Of a DNA stretch of 40,753 nucleotides, positions 39,678-40,753 are shown in pieces. The notes beneath the pieces were generated by a model. That model had not been told where the DNA came from and ran no database searches. It was given only the letters and a program-made list of their open reading frames with translations. The stretch lies in contig NZ_JYJG01000226.1 in NCBI RefSeq assembly GCF_000955955.1, positions 1-40,753 on the forward strand. Reading direction: 5' to 3'. Source of the stretch: Lentzea aerocolonigenes (GTDB lineage Bacteria > Actinomycetota > Actinomycetes > Mycobacteriales > Pseudonocardiaceae). Positions within the stretch are counted from its first letter, which is position 1. Each line of letters starts with the position of its first letter. Made by a program: the position numbers and the translations under genes.

Positions 39678-40753
39678 GTGCGAAGACGCCTGCAGGCAAT
39701 GGTGCTCGCGACCGCGCTCGCCGCCAGCGCACTGTCCTCCGCCGCCCCCGTTGCCGCCCAGCCGCCCGTCTCGACGCTCACCAAGTCCGTGCAGGGCGTG
39801 TCCGATCCCGCCTCCCACGGCGACACCGCCACCTGGGTCGTGGCCTATCACAACGGCACTCCGGGCGCCGCCACCATCACCGACACCATCGGAGCGGGCC
39901 AGGCCTACGTGCCCGGTTCGTTGCAGGTGCCGCCGGGCTGGACCGGCACCGAGCCGGCCCAGGGCAACCCGGTCGTCAGCGCGACCAACCCGAACGTCCG
40001 CAACGGCGGCACCGCGCGCGCCAACCTGCTCACCCCGCCCATCCCGGCCAGTGCGAGCTCGACCGGCGGCGACGGGTTCTCGCCGTTGCTGCAGCGCACG
40101 CCGGACGGGCGGCTCCAGGCGTGGAACATCTACCACCACCTGTCGTTCGCGAACCGCAAGCTGATGTGCACCGATCTCGCGACCAGCGCACCCTGCCCCG
40201 GCGGCCCGTGGCCGAAACCGCTCAACACCACGCCCGGCCCGTTCGGCACGGGCGACACGGGTGACATCGCCAGTCCCCTGGAGCCGCAGTACGTCCGCGA
40301 TCCGGGAACCCCGTCGAAGATCTACTACTCCGCGGTCACCACGACCTCGATCGGCGTCGGCTGTCTCGACCTCGCCGCGCCCGGCAACTGCGGCTACTGG
40401 CCGCTGATGAACCGCGGCGGGCAGACGGTTGAGCTCGCCGGACTCGTCGCGCTCGGCGGAAACCTCTACGGCGTCGCGACTTCCGGGCACGTGGTGTGCT
40501 GGACGATCGCGTCGCAAAGCGCGTGCGGCGCGCAGCCCTACGCCCCGATCGTGCCGTACACCAACAACAGCGGCTACTACTTCGGCGCGCTGGCCACGGC
40601 CGGGGGCAAGCTGTTCGCGTCGTCGACGCCCGCCGGCGGCGGCACAGCGGTGATGGGCTGCTTCGACCCGGCCACCACGAGCGCGTGCGCGGGCTGGCCG
40701 TCCCCGAAGCCGCTCGGGCCGTCCGGCAACAGCACCTACAACGCCTACACCGT
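39678..40753 (+). CDS. Secreted cysteine-pair repeat protein, 3' end beyond window
   Basis: GTG 39678, with AAGGGA five bases upstream, opens a frame of 358 codons that runs off the window. The signal peptide reads VRRRLQAMVLATALAASAL and probably ends at PVAAQ. Residues about 30-90 resemble a DUF11-like surface domain (DTATWVVAYHNGTPGAATIT, DTIGAGQAYVPGSLQVPPGW). After that come at least four repeats, each with a cysteine pair 7-9 residues apart followed by a proline-rich turn: CTDLATSAPC, CLDLAAPGNC, CWTIASQSAC, CFDPATTSAC (often GWP after). The spacing suggests beta-propeller blades. Function is unknown; it is probably exported. Confidence 0.8.
   Translation, partial: MRRRLQAMVLATALAASALSSAAPVAAQPPVSTLTKSVQGVSDPASHGDTATWVVAYHNGTPGAATITDTIGAGQAYVPGSLQVPPGWTGTEPAQGNPVVSATNPNVRNGGTARANLLTPPIPASASSTGGDGFSPLLQRTPDGRLQAWNIYHHLSFANRKLMCTDLATSAPCPGGPWPKPLNTTPGPFGTGDTGDIASPLEPQYVRDPGTPSKIYYSAVTTTSIGVGCLDLAAPGNCGYWPLMNRGGQTVELAGLVALGGNLYGVATSGHVVCWTIASQSACGAQPYAPIVPYTNNSGYYFGALATAGGKLFASSTPAGGGTAVMGCFDPATTSACAGWPSPKPLGPSGNSTYNAYT

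Noticed and set aside
1..40753. Mobile element, prophage, CRISPR array or biosynthetic megasynthase
   Set aside because: I searched by eye for transposase, integrase, phage structural genes, spaced direct repeats and large modular enzymes, and saw none.

Overview
The window is chromosomal DNA from a high-GC actinomycete. GTG starts are frequent, many genes overlap by ATGA or GTGA, and there are WhiB, an ANTAR protein, a SigF-type partner-switching module and an actinobacterial gcvH-garA-ftsR cluster. Gene content and protein flavour suggest Pseudonocardiales (Lentzea, Saccharothrix or Amycolatopsis-like). That placement is inference, since no marker gene was compared. I saw no transposase, prophage, CRISPR array or rRNA; one tRNA-Glu(CTC) lies at 20788-20859.

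Layout. 1-1376: an inverted-repeat element, an HExxH putative metalloprotease and a terminator. 1377-9269 (minus): a block matching the mycobacterial Rv1822-Rv1832 neighbourhood. It holds gcvP (broken by a 10-bp duplication) under a tandem glycine riboswitch, a Clp-N-only protein, a MerR regulator, a DUF151 nuclease, ftsR, garA, gcvH and a CDP-alcohol phosphatidyltransferase. 9373-13433: stress signalling, with an ANTAR protein, a STAS antagonist, a fused HATPase-STAS protein, an RsbW anti-sigma factor, SigF and WhiB3. Four promoters of GTTT/GNNT-N16-17-GGGTA type precede the STAS, rsbW-sigF, whiB3 and DUF4383 genes and suggest a local SigF regulon. 13437-20668: argS, a SnoaL-like protein, an NmrA-like reductase, an M50B-like membrane peptidase, DUF4383, a LuxR regulator and a DUF574 methyltransferase.

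21004-27842: a PucR regulator divergent from four translationally coupled genes (SSS transporter, ureohydrolase, TPP-dependent decarboxylase, aldehyde dehydrogenase). Together they fit the 2-ketoarginine to guanidinobutyraldehyde to guanidinobutyrate to GABA plus urea route, without the transaminase. 27836-29131: three unknown genes, two of them paralogues. 29206-31512: a duplicated SoxR/MerR-like leaderless promoter. One copy drives an intact quinone oxidoreductase; the other sits before a chimeric, frameshifted alditol-oxidase remnant. A PP2C-like phosphatase lies between them.

31531-34568: an ECF sigma/anti-sigma pair, a DUF1996 protein and a truncated second anti-sigma-like gene preceded by a 34-codon ORF with a strong ribosome binding site. 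34682-37961: a GntR-controlled pentonate operon (DHDPS-family enzyme and IlvD/Edd dehydratase). 37923-39447: an alpha/beta hydrolase divergent from a TetR regulator around a nested palindrome. 39678 to the end: a secreted protein with cysteine-pair repeats, cut by the window edge.

All functional calls come from reading motifs and gene order; no database search was run.
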